A DNA stretch of 64,000 bases, from positions 310,001-374,000 of the forward strand of contig NC_011879.1 of assembly GCF_000022025.1 (NCBI RefSeq), given 5' to 3'. Below the pieces are notes generated by a model that worked only from the letters and a program-made list of their open reading frames with translations, ran no database searches and had not been told where the DNA came from. A program made the position numbers and the translations under genes. The DNA comes from Pseudarthrobacter chlorophenolicus A6 (GTDB lineage: Bacteria; Actinomycetota; Actinomycetes; Actinomycetales; Micrococcaceae). Each line of letters starts with the position of its first letter. Within the stretch, counting starts at the first letter, position 1. This document shows, in pieces, positions 46,847 to 54,300 of this stretch.

Positions 46847-47236
46847 ATGAGCAACGCCAGGAAGACCCTCTCTGCAGTGGCAGCAGCTGCCGCCATCCTC
46901 ACTGCCGCCACCGGCTGCTCGGCCGGCATAGAGCCAGTCGGCGGTGTTGTCAGCAAGGAGGACCGCGAAGCCTACGAAACGGCCCACTTCCTCACGCCTG
47001 AAGGGAAAGCTTCGGCGGACCAGGAGCTCGCGAAGATCACCGGGAAAGCGGCAGAAGATCGATCGTCGGCGGCTTACGTGAACGATGTCTTGCTGCGCCC
47101 GGCGGATTGGCCGGAGCTGGCCCACGGGAAGCTCTGCGAATACACGGCTGCTCTCATCGGGGACGCTGACCGGGACGGGACAGCTGTCCCCGAGAAGGCT
47201 CGTGCCGCAGCAAATCGGATCCTGGCGGACTGCTGA
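46847..47236 (+). CDS. Putative lipoprotein
   Basis: 129 residues. A signal peptide (MSNARKTLSAVAAAAAILT) ends in a lipobox-like AATGC at ~24, followed by a soluble domain with two Cys (KLCEYTAAL, RILADC) that could pair. The protein is expected to be anchored outside the membrane. A surface or entry-exclusion role would fit a conjugative element but is a guess. ATG 46847 lies 7 nt after ACACAT. Confidence 0.7.
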   Translation: MSNARKTLSAVAAAAAILTAATGCSAGIEPVGGVVSKEDREAYETAHFLTPEGKASADQELAKITGKAAEDRSSAAYVNDVLLRPADWPELAHGKLCEYTAALIGDADRDGTAVPEKARAAANRILADC

Positions 47237-47278
47237 TTTGCAGCAAGGAAATGTGATTCCGGACATTTTTTCCTGAAA

Positions 47279-47309
47279 CCTGCGCGTTTGGCGAAGTTGC
47301 CGCACACAC
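47279..47309 (+). promoter_or_regulatory. Class A promoter variant
   Basis: GCCGCACACAC with core 47304-47309 exactly 7 nt before ATG 47317. The -35 is weak (CCTGCGC). Confidence 0.6.
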
Positions 47310-47316
47310 ACGAGGC

Positions 47317-48354
47317 ATGAGCAACGACATCGCATCCTCAGCCGGCACGAACCGCGTCCCGAAGGGCATCCCCACGGGAGGCCAGTTCGCTGCGACCACG
47401 CACGCCGAGCCCACCCTGAGCCTCGCCGCAGAGCGGCTTTCGGAACTGGTCGACGTTGAGGACTTCGTCGACATTGCCTACACCTCGGCAGCGCATTGGC
47501 AGCGCCGCTACAACCAGCAGGACAAGTCGATCATTGTCGATACCGACGACATCGCCCAGGAAACCATGCTCCGCACCCTCGAGGCGCTGGACAGGGGCCG
47601 GAAGATCACCGACTTCCGCCAGATGGTCACCTCCACGGCTGCCAACGTGACGGTGCGCGCCACCGAAACGACCTTCCGCGCCGAAGACCGCAAGGCCTAC
47701 CGCATTTTCGAGGCGCAGCGTACCGAGATCGAAGCCAAGACCGGCCGCCAGATGACCCAGCGCGAAAAGGATGAGCTGGCACAGAAGGTCCTCGACGAGT
47801 GGCACGACCCGCGCCACAAGCCGTCCAAGGACTTCCGTATCGCGCGCACCTTTGACCGTTCCCTCGACGCCCCGCACGGAGCAGACGGTGGCGTGGAGTC
47901 GACCCTCGGAGCAACTCTCGTGAACCCCGAACAGAGCGGCCACTACATCCAGCCCGGCTCCTACATGGACCGTGCCCACAACGCCATGGAGGAAACCGGC
48001 GCAGCCCACAAGGCCGAGATGAAGCGCCTGGCGTGGAACGCCATCGCCGAGGGCACCCAGGTGCCGATGTCCAACCCGGGCAGCCTGTCCCAGCGCCAGG
48101 TCACCAAGCACCGCGGCGTCATCAACAACCTCGAGGGCGGCATCATGGGCGCCTGCCGCGACTGGTCCACCAACGGAGAACCGAACGACGCCACCGAAGC
48201 GCTGTTCGCCCCGTTCGGCGAGCTGGAATTCGAGGACCAGGAGAGCGTCGTCACCATGCTCGAAGGCTTCGAAGCCCGCGGTGAAGGCGTCGCCCAGACC
48301 ATGTGGGAGTCCGCCATGGCCATTGCCAACAACAAGCACAGCAAGACCGCCTAG
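47317..48354 (+). CDS. GGQFA-tagged sigma-factor-like protein
   Basis: 345 residues. The tag PKGIPTGGQFAATTHAEP occupies ~11-28. Then a sigma region 2-like part (VDTDDIAQETMLRTLEAL, FRQMVTSTAANVTVRATE) and a region 3-like AQRTEIEAKTGRQMTQREKD with SLDAPHGADGGVE match the sigma-70 pattern. A later helical segment (LSQRQVTKHRGVINNLEGG) might replace region 4, which is not obvious. It could be a second sigma factor or an anti-sigma-like mimic. Start 47317 is 7 nt from its own class A box, which suggests autoregulation. Confidence 0.65.
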   Translation: MSNDIASSAGTNRVPKGIPTGGQFAATTHAEPTLSLAAERLSELVDVEDFVDIAYTSAAHWQRRYNQQDKSIIVDTDDIAQETMLRTLEALDRGRKITDFRQMVTSTAANVTVRATETTFRAEDRKAYRIFEAQRTEIEAKTGRQMTQREKDELAQKVLDEWHDPRHKPSKDFRIARTFDRSLDAPHGADGGVESTLGATLVNPEQSGHYIQPGSYMDRAHNAMEETGAAHKAEMKRLAWNAIAEGTQVPMSNPGSLSQRQVTKHRGVINNLEGGIMGACRDWSTNGEPNDATEALFAPFGELEFEDQESVVTMLEGFEARGEGVAQTMWESAMAIANNKHSKTA

Positions 48355-48364
48355 GAGGCATGAA

Positions 48365-48784
48365 GTGCCCACGAACCGAGTTCCCAAAGGAGTCCGAGGC
48401 GGCGGCCAGTTCGCCGCTTCGGCCCACATGGAGCCAGACCTCAGCATCACGAACGCGGACTTCCCGTCCGTAGGAGACGCTGACGTCGACCAGCTCCGTG
48501 CCCTGGCCGAGAGCAACGACCCGCTGGTCCGCGCGGAGGTGACCTCCAGCATCCGCGTACCGGATGACGTCCTGGAACGCCTCGCCGAGCCCGACCAGCC
48601 TCCGGCGGTGCGACTCGCGGCAGTGAACACCGGGTACGCGGGCACAGCCGACCGGGCCGCCGAGGACCCTCACCCGCTGGTCCGGGCAGCTGCCCTGACG
48701 GGATGGGACCTGTCAGACGCACACCGTGAACGACTCGCACACGATCCGAAAGTTCAGCGTGTCATGGGACTCATCTCCCACTGA
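48365..48784 (+). CDS. GGQFA-tagged HEAT-like repeat protein
   Basis: 139 residues from GTG 48365, which has TAGGAGGC upstream. The tag PKGVRGGGQFAASAHMEP is at ~6-23. The remainder shows repeated helix pairs (NDPLVRAEVTSSI, PPAVRLAAVNTG, HPLVRAAALTGW) like HEAT/ALV repeats, a protein-interaction fold. It follows the sigma-like gene by 10 bp, so it may be its partner. Confidence 0.65.
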   Translation: MPTNRVPKGVRGGGQFAASAHMEPDLSITNADFPSVGDADVDQLRALAESNDPLVRAEVTSSIRVPDDVLERLAEPDQPPAVRLAAVNTGYAGTADRAAEDPHPLVRAAALTGWDLSDAHRERLAHDPKVQRVMGLISH

Positions 48785-48804
48785 ACGGCCATCACCCAGA
48801 GATC

Positions 48805-48811
48805 TACGCAT
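48805..48811 (+). promoter_or_regulatory. Class C box TCTACGCATGT
   Basis: ATCTACGCATGT, 73 bp before ATG 48884. A 25-codon ORF from the ATG inside the box ends with TGA overlapping the ATG of 48884 (ATGA). Confidence 0.5.
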
Positions 48812-48883
48812 GTCAATGAGTAGAAGCAACCCAGCAGAACTAAGCCGCAAACGCCCCGGCGTCTGCATCAAGAAAGGCAAGAA

Positions 48884-49219
48884 ATGAACGCTGTTCCCAT
48901 GGCCGTCCCGATGGCCGGCGAAGTCAACCTCAAGGGCGGTTGGGACAGGGTATGGCAGGCCGTACTCGAAGGGTTCCCCGGTCTTCCCCAGCTGCTGACC
49001 ATTATCGGCGTGGTGCTTGTCGCCTTCGCGCTGCTCAAGTGGGCCTGGGACCGGCGCCGCGGCGGCGGCATGGGCCAGGGCTCTCAGCCGCTGTGGGGCG
49101 CCCTGATCCCCGGCGCCATCCTGTGCGCTCCGGGCATCCTTTTCCCGCTGCTTCTGGGACTCCTCGACTGGGTGGCCAACATCTGCATCCAGCTGGCGAA
49201 AACCGCAACAGGACAGTAG
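48884..49219 (+). CDS. Small T4SS membrane protein (VirB2-like candidate)
   Basis: 111 residues with two transmembrane helices (~37-55 and ~80-105) separated by a short basic loop (WAWDRRRGGGMGQGSQ). Position directly before PrgI-like and VirB6-like genes supports a pilin- or channel-type small subunit, but sequence alone does not prove it. Confidence 0.6.
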   Translation: MNAVPMAVPMAGEVNLKGGWDRVWQAVLEGFPGLPQLLTIIGVVLVAFALLKWAWDRRRGGGMGQGSQPLWGALIPGAILCAPGILFPLLLGLLDWVANICIQLAKTATGQ

Positions 49220-49234
49220 CCGCCAAAGATCAAC

Positions 49235-49266
49235 CGTAAGCCGGGGCTTCCGAGCCCCGGCTTACG
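49235..49266. terminator. Strong hairpin between transfer genes
   Basis: CGTAAGCCGGGGCT, TCCG loop, AGCCCCGGCTTACG: perfect 14-bp stem. It lacks a T-tract, so it may attenuate or stabilise mRNA rather than fully terminate. Confidence 0.65.
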
Positions 49267-49283
49267 TCTGAAGGGACAATTTC

Positions 49284-49736
49284 ATGGCCACCATCAACTC
49301 CCTGTACCTGCTGACCCCCATGACGGGCCGCACGTCAGGTGCCGACAGGACCACGGTCATCGGCACGGTCGAAATGAAATGGCGCACCTTCTGGATTGCG
49401 GTCATCGCCATGGTTCCCGCGGGCATCCTGACCGCGTTCTTCTTCCCCATGCTCCAGTCCTGGGCGATGCTCTGGATCCCACTGGTTGAAGGCGCCGCCT
49501 TCCTCCTCATCGAGCGCCGGTCCAAGGACGGCCTGCGGCTCCGCACCTATCAGGCCATGTTCGATAAGAAGCGTTCAGCAGTGAACACCTTCTACCTGTG
49601 CGGCATGCCGGTTGACGTCACCGGTGAAACGTTCGGCACCATTCGCCAGATCACAGTCCCCGTCCATCGCGACGCAGATGACTCCCGGCCCGCACAGCCC
49701 ACCTACTTCGAAGATTTTGAGGCATCCTCCCGATGA
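49284..49736 (+). CDS. PrgI/VirB3-like conjugal transfer protein
   Basis: 150 residues with two adjacent hydrophobic helices (~34-55, 58-75: FWIAVIAMVPAGILTAFFF; WAMLWIPLVEGAAFLLI) and a C-terminal soluble part (RTYQAMFDKKRSAVNTFYLCG). The layout matches PrgI/TcpE/VirB3-type small components that sit beside VirB4. It overlaps the next gene by 4 bp. Confidence 0.7.
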   Translation: MATINSLYLLTPMTGRTSGADRTTVIGTVEMKWRTFWIAVIAMVPAGILTAFFFPMLQSWAMLWIPLVEGAAFLLIERRSKDGLRLRTYQAMFDKKRSAVNTFYLCGMPVDVTGETFGTIRQITVPVHRDADDSRPAQPTYFEDFEASSR

Positions 49737-52717
49737 AGAAGTCCCTGTTCGCCCGTCTGACCGGGGCCCTCATCGTGATGGCCGCCTTGACCGTGGGCAT
49801 GGCACCGGCAGCCAGTGCCGCCGCTGCACCAGCCCACTCCCAGGTCGCCATCAGCACGCCGGCCGCCGCCCCGGCCATGGTCTCAGCCGCCTCTACCTGC
49901 ACCGGCTCCAGTACAGAGGGAAAGTACGCCTCAAGCTCCCCGCAGCTCCCGGTCAACCGCTGGGCCGATGCCACGGCCAATATGCACTCGCGCCTGGATA
50001 ACCAGTTCATGGCCGACACTGCGCAGCTTCTGCAGCGCCACGCCCTCGTCACCGCGGGCATGTCCAGCGGAAACTTCATGTGGTCCCTGGGCACCGGAGC
50101 CTCTGCGTTCGCCATCAACTTCTGCATGCTCGATTCCATGGGCGGGGCAGCCGACCAGGTAGGCGCAACCATCGGAGGCGCCGTTCTTAGCTCCGGACTG
50201 CTGGCCGCTATCGTCGTTATCGCTGTCGCCATCCTCCTGTTCCAGGCCCGCCGACGCGGCGGAGCCGCATGGAAGACAATCGTCGCCAAGGGCGCCATTG
50301 TCGGCCTGCTCGGCATTATGGTGGCCGGTTCGATGAACTCCACCGGCGGCGGGAAGGACGGAAGCACGGCGGAGTACAAGCCCGGCCTCATGTCTCCCGG
50401 CTGGATCGTGACGACCCTGAACAAGACGGTCTCGTCGCTTGCTTCCGCACCCGCCTCTGCACTGGCCATGCCTACCACGCAGACCGGGATTTATGACACG
50501 ACGGATCCGCTGTCCTGCGCCAACTACATCCAGTCCCTCAAGGCCGGCTACCAAAGCACGTACGGGGCCGGAGCCGACAAGCTCTCCTCCGGCGTTCCGA
50601 TGATCATGTCGACCCTCTGGGAAGGCACGGGCCTGAAGACCTGGCGCAGCGCTCAGTTCGGCACCAACGGCCTGGACTCAGAGGCCTACTGCCACCTTCT
50701 GGACTGGAACTCCGGTGTCGGCGTCATGGGCTCATCCCTGGACGCGGACCGCTCCGCAGCCGCCTCCACCGTCCGCGCGACAATGGGCCGGTACTGGGAT
50801 AAGGGCTACAACGAATCCTTCTACAACTCCAAGGCCTGGCAGCCGACAGACACCGTCAGCAGGGACCGCTCCCTGGTTGGCTTCGCAACCTGCAAGCTCA
50901 GCGCCGATGGCAACCCCACCGACAAAGGCAGCTGGTCCATCCGCGAGCCGTTCGCCTCTGGTGACACCGAGAAGAAGGTCAGCCAGGATGACTGCAAGAA
51001 CTGGTTCACGCAGGAAGGCGACGCGCCAGGGGCCATGGACTGGACCTCCAACGGTGACGACGTCCAGAAGCGCACCCAGAACCTGGACCTGCGCGACTTC
51101 ATCCTGACCCTTCACGGCAACTACAACTACCAGGGCCTGACCTCGGTCTTCGCCTACAACCTCTCCGCCCTCGCCATGCTCCTGGTCTTCGGTGCGGTTG
51201 CCGTCTCGATCATCGTTGCCAAGATTGCGATGGTCATCATGATCATCACCGCTTTCTTCCTGGTCATCATGTGTCTGCTGCCGAGCGCCGGCACAGACAA
51301 GCTGGCAGGCTTCATGAAGATGTTGCTCGGAATGAACATCTTCGTCTTCGGGATCCAGATGATCTTCGCTCTGATTGCTGTGCTCTCCAAGATGCTTCAA
51401 GGCCTGGGCGCCACCTTCCTGGGCGGCGACGGTTCCCTGTTCGCCACCCTCTGGACCGGGCTTTCTCCGCTGCTTGCGGTCTACCTGCTCCACATGATGT
51501 TCACCAAGGTCATGAAGGTCCCCTCCCCGTTCAAGCTCTCCGCAGGCCTGGCCTGGGGAACGTCGGCGGCGGCCGTGGGCGGGGCGGCAGCAGCCGGTGT
51601 TGGTTCCCTCCTGGACCGCACAGCCGGACGCCACGGTGCCCGCGCCATGGGAGCGGCGAAGCGCGCCGGCAGCCGCGGCCTGAACGGGGCAATGTCGGCA
51701 GCCTCGGGTGGACGCCTCGGAAAGAGCGCAGTAGCACGCCGCGGTGCGGCAGCTCCTGTCGGAGCCGCTGCAGGCGCTGCTGCCGGCGCCCGGGGAGCTC
51801 TGGCGGCTGGTTCCGTGCCTGGTGCCCTCGCCGGGGCCAAGCGCCGCGGCGGCCTGGACATGAAGAGCGCCTTCGGTGCAGGTGCCGCCGGTGGTGCTGT
51901 GGCCGCCGCGGGCAAGCGCAAGGGCCAGGTATCGGAGAACGTCGAAGAGCGGACCTCACCCGAGGCAGTGGCTGAGCAGCTCCAGTCCGGCGAGCACAAC
52001 ACTGACGGCAGGCTGGACCACCTTGACCTGGTCAACACGAACGTCGCGAACTCGCAGCTCACACGCGGTCCAATGTCCGCCAGCGACCGGAAGGCACTCA
52101 AGGGCGCCCAGAAGATCGAAAGGGTTGCGGCAACCCAGTGGGAGAAGCAGCGCCGCGCGGAGCTCGGGTTGGCGCCGGCGCCCACGACCATGGGTGGCAA
52201 GGCCAAGGCCGCCCTGGCGGATACCTGGTCCAGCACGCAGCAGCAGTTCCGTGAGAAGCCGTTGCGGACGTCGGCCAAGGTTCTGGCTACCGGCGCAGCA
52301 GTCGTGTTCACAGCACCGGCCCTGCCGCTCGCTCCGATCCTGGCCCCCGTGGCGGTTGCCGGTGCAGCCTTCGCCGGCAAGACCGCCGCTCGTTCGCTGG
52401 CCGCCAAGGCACCCGCTGCAAAACGGGCCAAGATGGACAGCACCACGATGGCCTACCGCGAGGCGATGCGTCACCAGATGAAGCAGAAGGCACCCAAGGC
52501 TCCGAAGGAGAGCAAGGAGCGCAAGGGAAGCCAGCAGACGGACGCGCAGACTTCCACGACTGTCGTGGATCAGCAGGAGATGGGGAGGTCGTCCCGAAAC
52601 GTCGGTCCCCGCCCGGATGCACCACCTTCAGTCGGTCCAAGGTCCGAAGGGCAGGAGCTGGGACGGTCTGCTCCGGTAACCGAACCGATCCCCGTGGTCA
52701 GCGGGCCCAGGGCTTAG
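49733..52717 (+). CDS. TrbL/VirB6-like channel protein
   Basis: 994 residues. A cleavable signal (LTVGMAPAASAAAA) precedes a polytopic region: helices at ~150-200 (LAAIVVIAVAILLF, AIVGLLGIMVAGSM) and a cluster at ~470-620 with AMVIMIITAFFLVIM. A long cytoplasmic Ala/Gly/Arg-rich tail follows (~650-994) with basic repeats and a Lys-rich end. The size and topology match the large TrbL/VirB6-type inner-membrane channel of Gram-positive T4SS. A large extracytoplasmic loop (~250-450) contains Cys residues. Confidence 0.75.
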   Translation: MKKSLFARLTGALIVMAALTVGMAPAASAAAAPAHSQVAISTPAAAPAMVSAASTCTGSSTEGKYASSSPQLPVNRWADATANMHSRLDNQFMADTAQLLQRHALVTAGMSSGNFMWSLGTGASAFAINFCMLDSMGGAADQVGATIGGAVLSSGLLAAIVVIAVAILLFQARRRGGAAWKTIVAKGAIVGLLGIMVAGSMNSTGGGKDGSTAEYKPGLMSPGWIVTTLNKTVSSLASAPASALAMPTTQTGIYDTTDPLSCANYIQSLKAGYQSTYGAGADKLSSGVPMIMSTLWEGTGLKTWRSAQFGTNGLDSEAYCHLLDWNSGVGVMGSSLDADRSAAASTVRATMGRYWDKGYNESFYNSKAWQPTDTVSRDRSLVGFATCKLSADGNPTDKGSWSIREPFASGDTEKKVSQDDCKNWFTQEGDAPGAMDWTSNGDDVQKRTQNLDLRDFILTLHGNYNYQGLTSVFAYNLSALAMLLVFGAVAVSIIVAKIAMVIMIITAFFLVIMCLLPSAGTDKLAGFMKMLLGMNIFVFGIQMIFALIAVLSKMLQGLGATFLGGDGSLFATLWTGLSPLLAVYLLHMMFTKVMKVPSPFKLSAGLAWGTSAAAVGGAAAAGVGSLLDRTAGRHGARAMGAAKRAGSRGLNGAMSAASGGRLGKSAVARRGAAAPVGAAAGAAAGARGALAAGSVPGALAGAKRRGGLDMKSAFGAGAAGGAVAAAGKRKGQVSENVEERTSPEAVAEQLQSGEHNTDGRLDHLDLVNTNVANSQLTRGPMSASDRKALKGAQKIERVAATQWEKQRRAELGLAPAPTTMGGKAKAALADTWSSTQQQFREKPLRTSAKVLATGAAVVFTAPALPLAPILAPVAVAGAAFAGKTAARSLAAKAPAAKRAKMDSTTMAYREAMRHQMKQKAPKAPKESKERKGSQQTDAQTSTTVVDQQEMGRSSRNVGPRPDAPPSVGPRSEGQELGRSAPVTEPIPVVSGPRA

Positions 52718-52718
52718 A

Positions 52719-52749
52719 CGCGCGATAATGCCTCCAGCCGGACACACAT
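52719..52749 (+). promoter_or_regulatory. Class A-like promoter in an inverted repeat loop
   Basis: GGACACACAT (core 52744-52749) lies between AATGCCTCCA (52727-52736) and TGGAGGCATT (52754-52763). The -35 match is weak. Confidence 0.45.
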
Positions 52750-52763
52750 GGGTTGGAGGCATT
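52727..52763. repeat. Inverted repeat flanking a -10 box
   Basis: AATGCCTCCA / TGGAGGCATT, perfect 10-bp arms with a 17-nt spacer holding the ACACAT box. Either a terminator for 49733-52717 or an operator. Confidence 0.6.
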
Positions 52764-52855
52764 ACCGTCCTGGAACGGACTCATCCAGTAGTATCAACGC
52801 CGAGCACCCGCGAGGCGTCATCAGTATCAGGAAGCATCAAAGGGAGCTTACGACC

Positions 52856-53566
52856 ATGACAGCAGACGGCATCAACCGGGCCCCCGCGGGAATCCCCAGC
52901 GGAGGCCAGTTTGTGGCCACAAACCACGCGGAGGCCCCCATCCGACTCTTCGATCGAACCGACGGATCCTTCCTCAACCCGGCCCCGTCCGCGACCGCGG
53001 AACACTGCATTCAGTTCTGGTCCAACGTCGAAATCCCGGACGAGATCATCGACCAGGTGGTCGATGCGTACGCCACGTTCCGGCAGAAGGAAATTGACCA
53101 GGACATGGAGCAGCACATGACTGCCTGGCGGACTCACTGGGAAGAACAGAATCCCGTGCCAAAACGGAACCTGGAGGAGTACCAGGAACGGTTCAAGCGC
53201 GAGTACGAACAGCACCGTCAGTCCGTCCTCCCAGGCGTCGTCGCGAAGCGACCAGAGCGGTTGGGCCAGTACGACACCCGGCAGCTCATCCGGGCCACTA
53301 AGATGCTGATCCACCGTCCCAACCCGGCAAGGTTCCCGCCGGAGGAGGAACAGAAGGTCCTCGACGAGCCGGTGGAGCTGTACAACGAGACGCTGACGGT
53401 GCGGCAGATCGACCAGAAGTACAGCCTCTACGACGTCCGCTACGCGATGGACAAGGTGTTCCGCAACGATAACGCCCTGTTGGAGGCCTTGCAGAGCCAG
53501 TCAGAGCAGCTGTCCGGCATCCACGAGCAGCTCGTCCACCAGCGCTCTGATTTCAACAACTACTGA
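52856..53566 (+). CDS. GGQFA-tagged protein of unknown function
   Basis: 236 residues from ATG 52856 (AGGGAG upstream). The tag PAGIPSGGQFVATNHAEAP is at ~9-27. The remainder is charged and helical (EEYQERFKREYEQHRQSVLP; VRQIDQKYSLYDVRYAMDKVF). No membrane segment. It ends at a strong terminator. Not recognised beyond the tag. Confidence 0.7.
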   Translation: MTADGINRAPAGIPSGGQFVATNHAEAPIRLFDRTDGSFLNPAPSATAEHCIQFWSNVEIPDEIIDQVVDAYATFRQKEIDQDMEQHMTAWRTHWEEQNPVPKRNLEEYQERFKREYEQHRQSVLPGVVAKRPERLGQYDTRQLIRATKMLIHRPNPARFPPEEEQKVLDEPVELYNETLTVRQIDQKYSLYDVRYAMDKVFRNDNALLEALQSQSEQLSGIHEQLVHQRSDFNNY

Positions 53567-53575
53567 GCGCCCAAG

Positions 53576-53607
53576 AAAAAGGACCCCTCCGAGGAGGGGT
53601 CCTTTTT
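53576..53607. terminator. Strong bidirectional intrinsic terminator
   Basis: AAAAAGGACCCCTC, 4-nt loop, GAGGGGTCCTTTTT between convergent genes; ideal on both strands. Confidence 0.9.
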
Positions 53608-53614
53608 GTATGTC

Positions 53615-54271
53615 CTATTTGCTGGGCGGGGCGAGCTGGTCGACGAGCCAGCTCCCGTCCGGCTGTACCTGGACACGTCCGTCAAAGAGGGCACCGCCGT
53701 TCTTGAAGTAAGCGTGGAACGTCTTGGCGCCGGCCGATTCTTCAGCCAGGGAGACGCTGTCGAAGGTGTCTGAGGGGACAGCCCGGATGTCGGTGACCTC
53801 GAGCCCGGAGTAGAGGTCGGGGCTGACCAGTGGCTTCAGGCGCTTGAGCCACTCTTCCTTGCCGCCTGCGGTGTCGGCCCAGGCAGCGGCGAACTTGCTG
53901 GCGAAAGGCTTCCAGTCCTTCGCGGTGACCGACTGGGGTCCTGTGCCGATGACGCGTGGTGTTGCTGTTGGGGCTGGCGAGCCGCCTGTGGCTGTCTGCG
54001 CCCCTGCCGAGGCCACGGGGGAAGACGTGGGCGCCGGGGCGGATCCGGGGCCGGCAGCCGGGCTTGCAGGGGCTGTGGGGGCAGCCGTCTCAAGAGCAGC
54101 CGTGGCCTGGACGGTGGGTTTGACCTCGGCCGGGGGTTCTGTCTTCTGTCCGCTCTGCAGGAAGGCGAACACAGCCACCGAGATCGCGACGATGAGAACC
54201 AGTCCGATGACCACTGCGTTGTCTTTGAGGAACTGCACTGCGGGGTGGAGAGGTGTCGGGCCTGCGGCCAT
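53615..54271 (-). CDS. Membrane-anchored conjugal transfer accessory protein
   Basis: 218 residues: one N-terminal helix (~18-40, NAVVIGLVLIVAISVAVFAFL), a ~70-residue Ala/Pro/Thr spacer and a C-terminal ~110-residue NTF2-like domain (WKPFASKFAAAWADTAGGKEEW ... HAYFKNGGALFDGRVQVQPDG). That fold is shared by TcpC/VirB8 proteins, so it may be a second VirB8-like scaffold. It is the last gene of the 57038-53615 operon. Confidence 0.6.
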   Translation of the reverse strand: MAAGPTPLHPAVQFLKDNAVVIGLVLIVAISVAVFAFLQSGQKTEPPAEVKPTVQATAALETAAPTAPASPAAGPGSAPAPTSSPVASAGAQTATGGSPAPTATPRVIGTGPQSVTAKDWKPFASKFAAAWADTAGGKEEWLKRLKPLVSPDLYSGLEVTDIRAVPSDTFDSVSLAEESAGAKTFHAYFKNGGALFDGRVQVQPDGSWLVDQLAPPSK

Positions 54272-54300
54272 CGGTCGATCCTTTACTGTCGGTACGGGTA

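Noticed and set aside
48810..48887. 25-codon leader ORF before 48884
   Set aside because: It overlaps the next start (ATGA), but its ATG lies inside the class C box and would be upstream of the predicted transcription start, so translation is doubtful.
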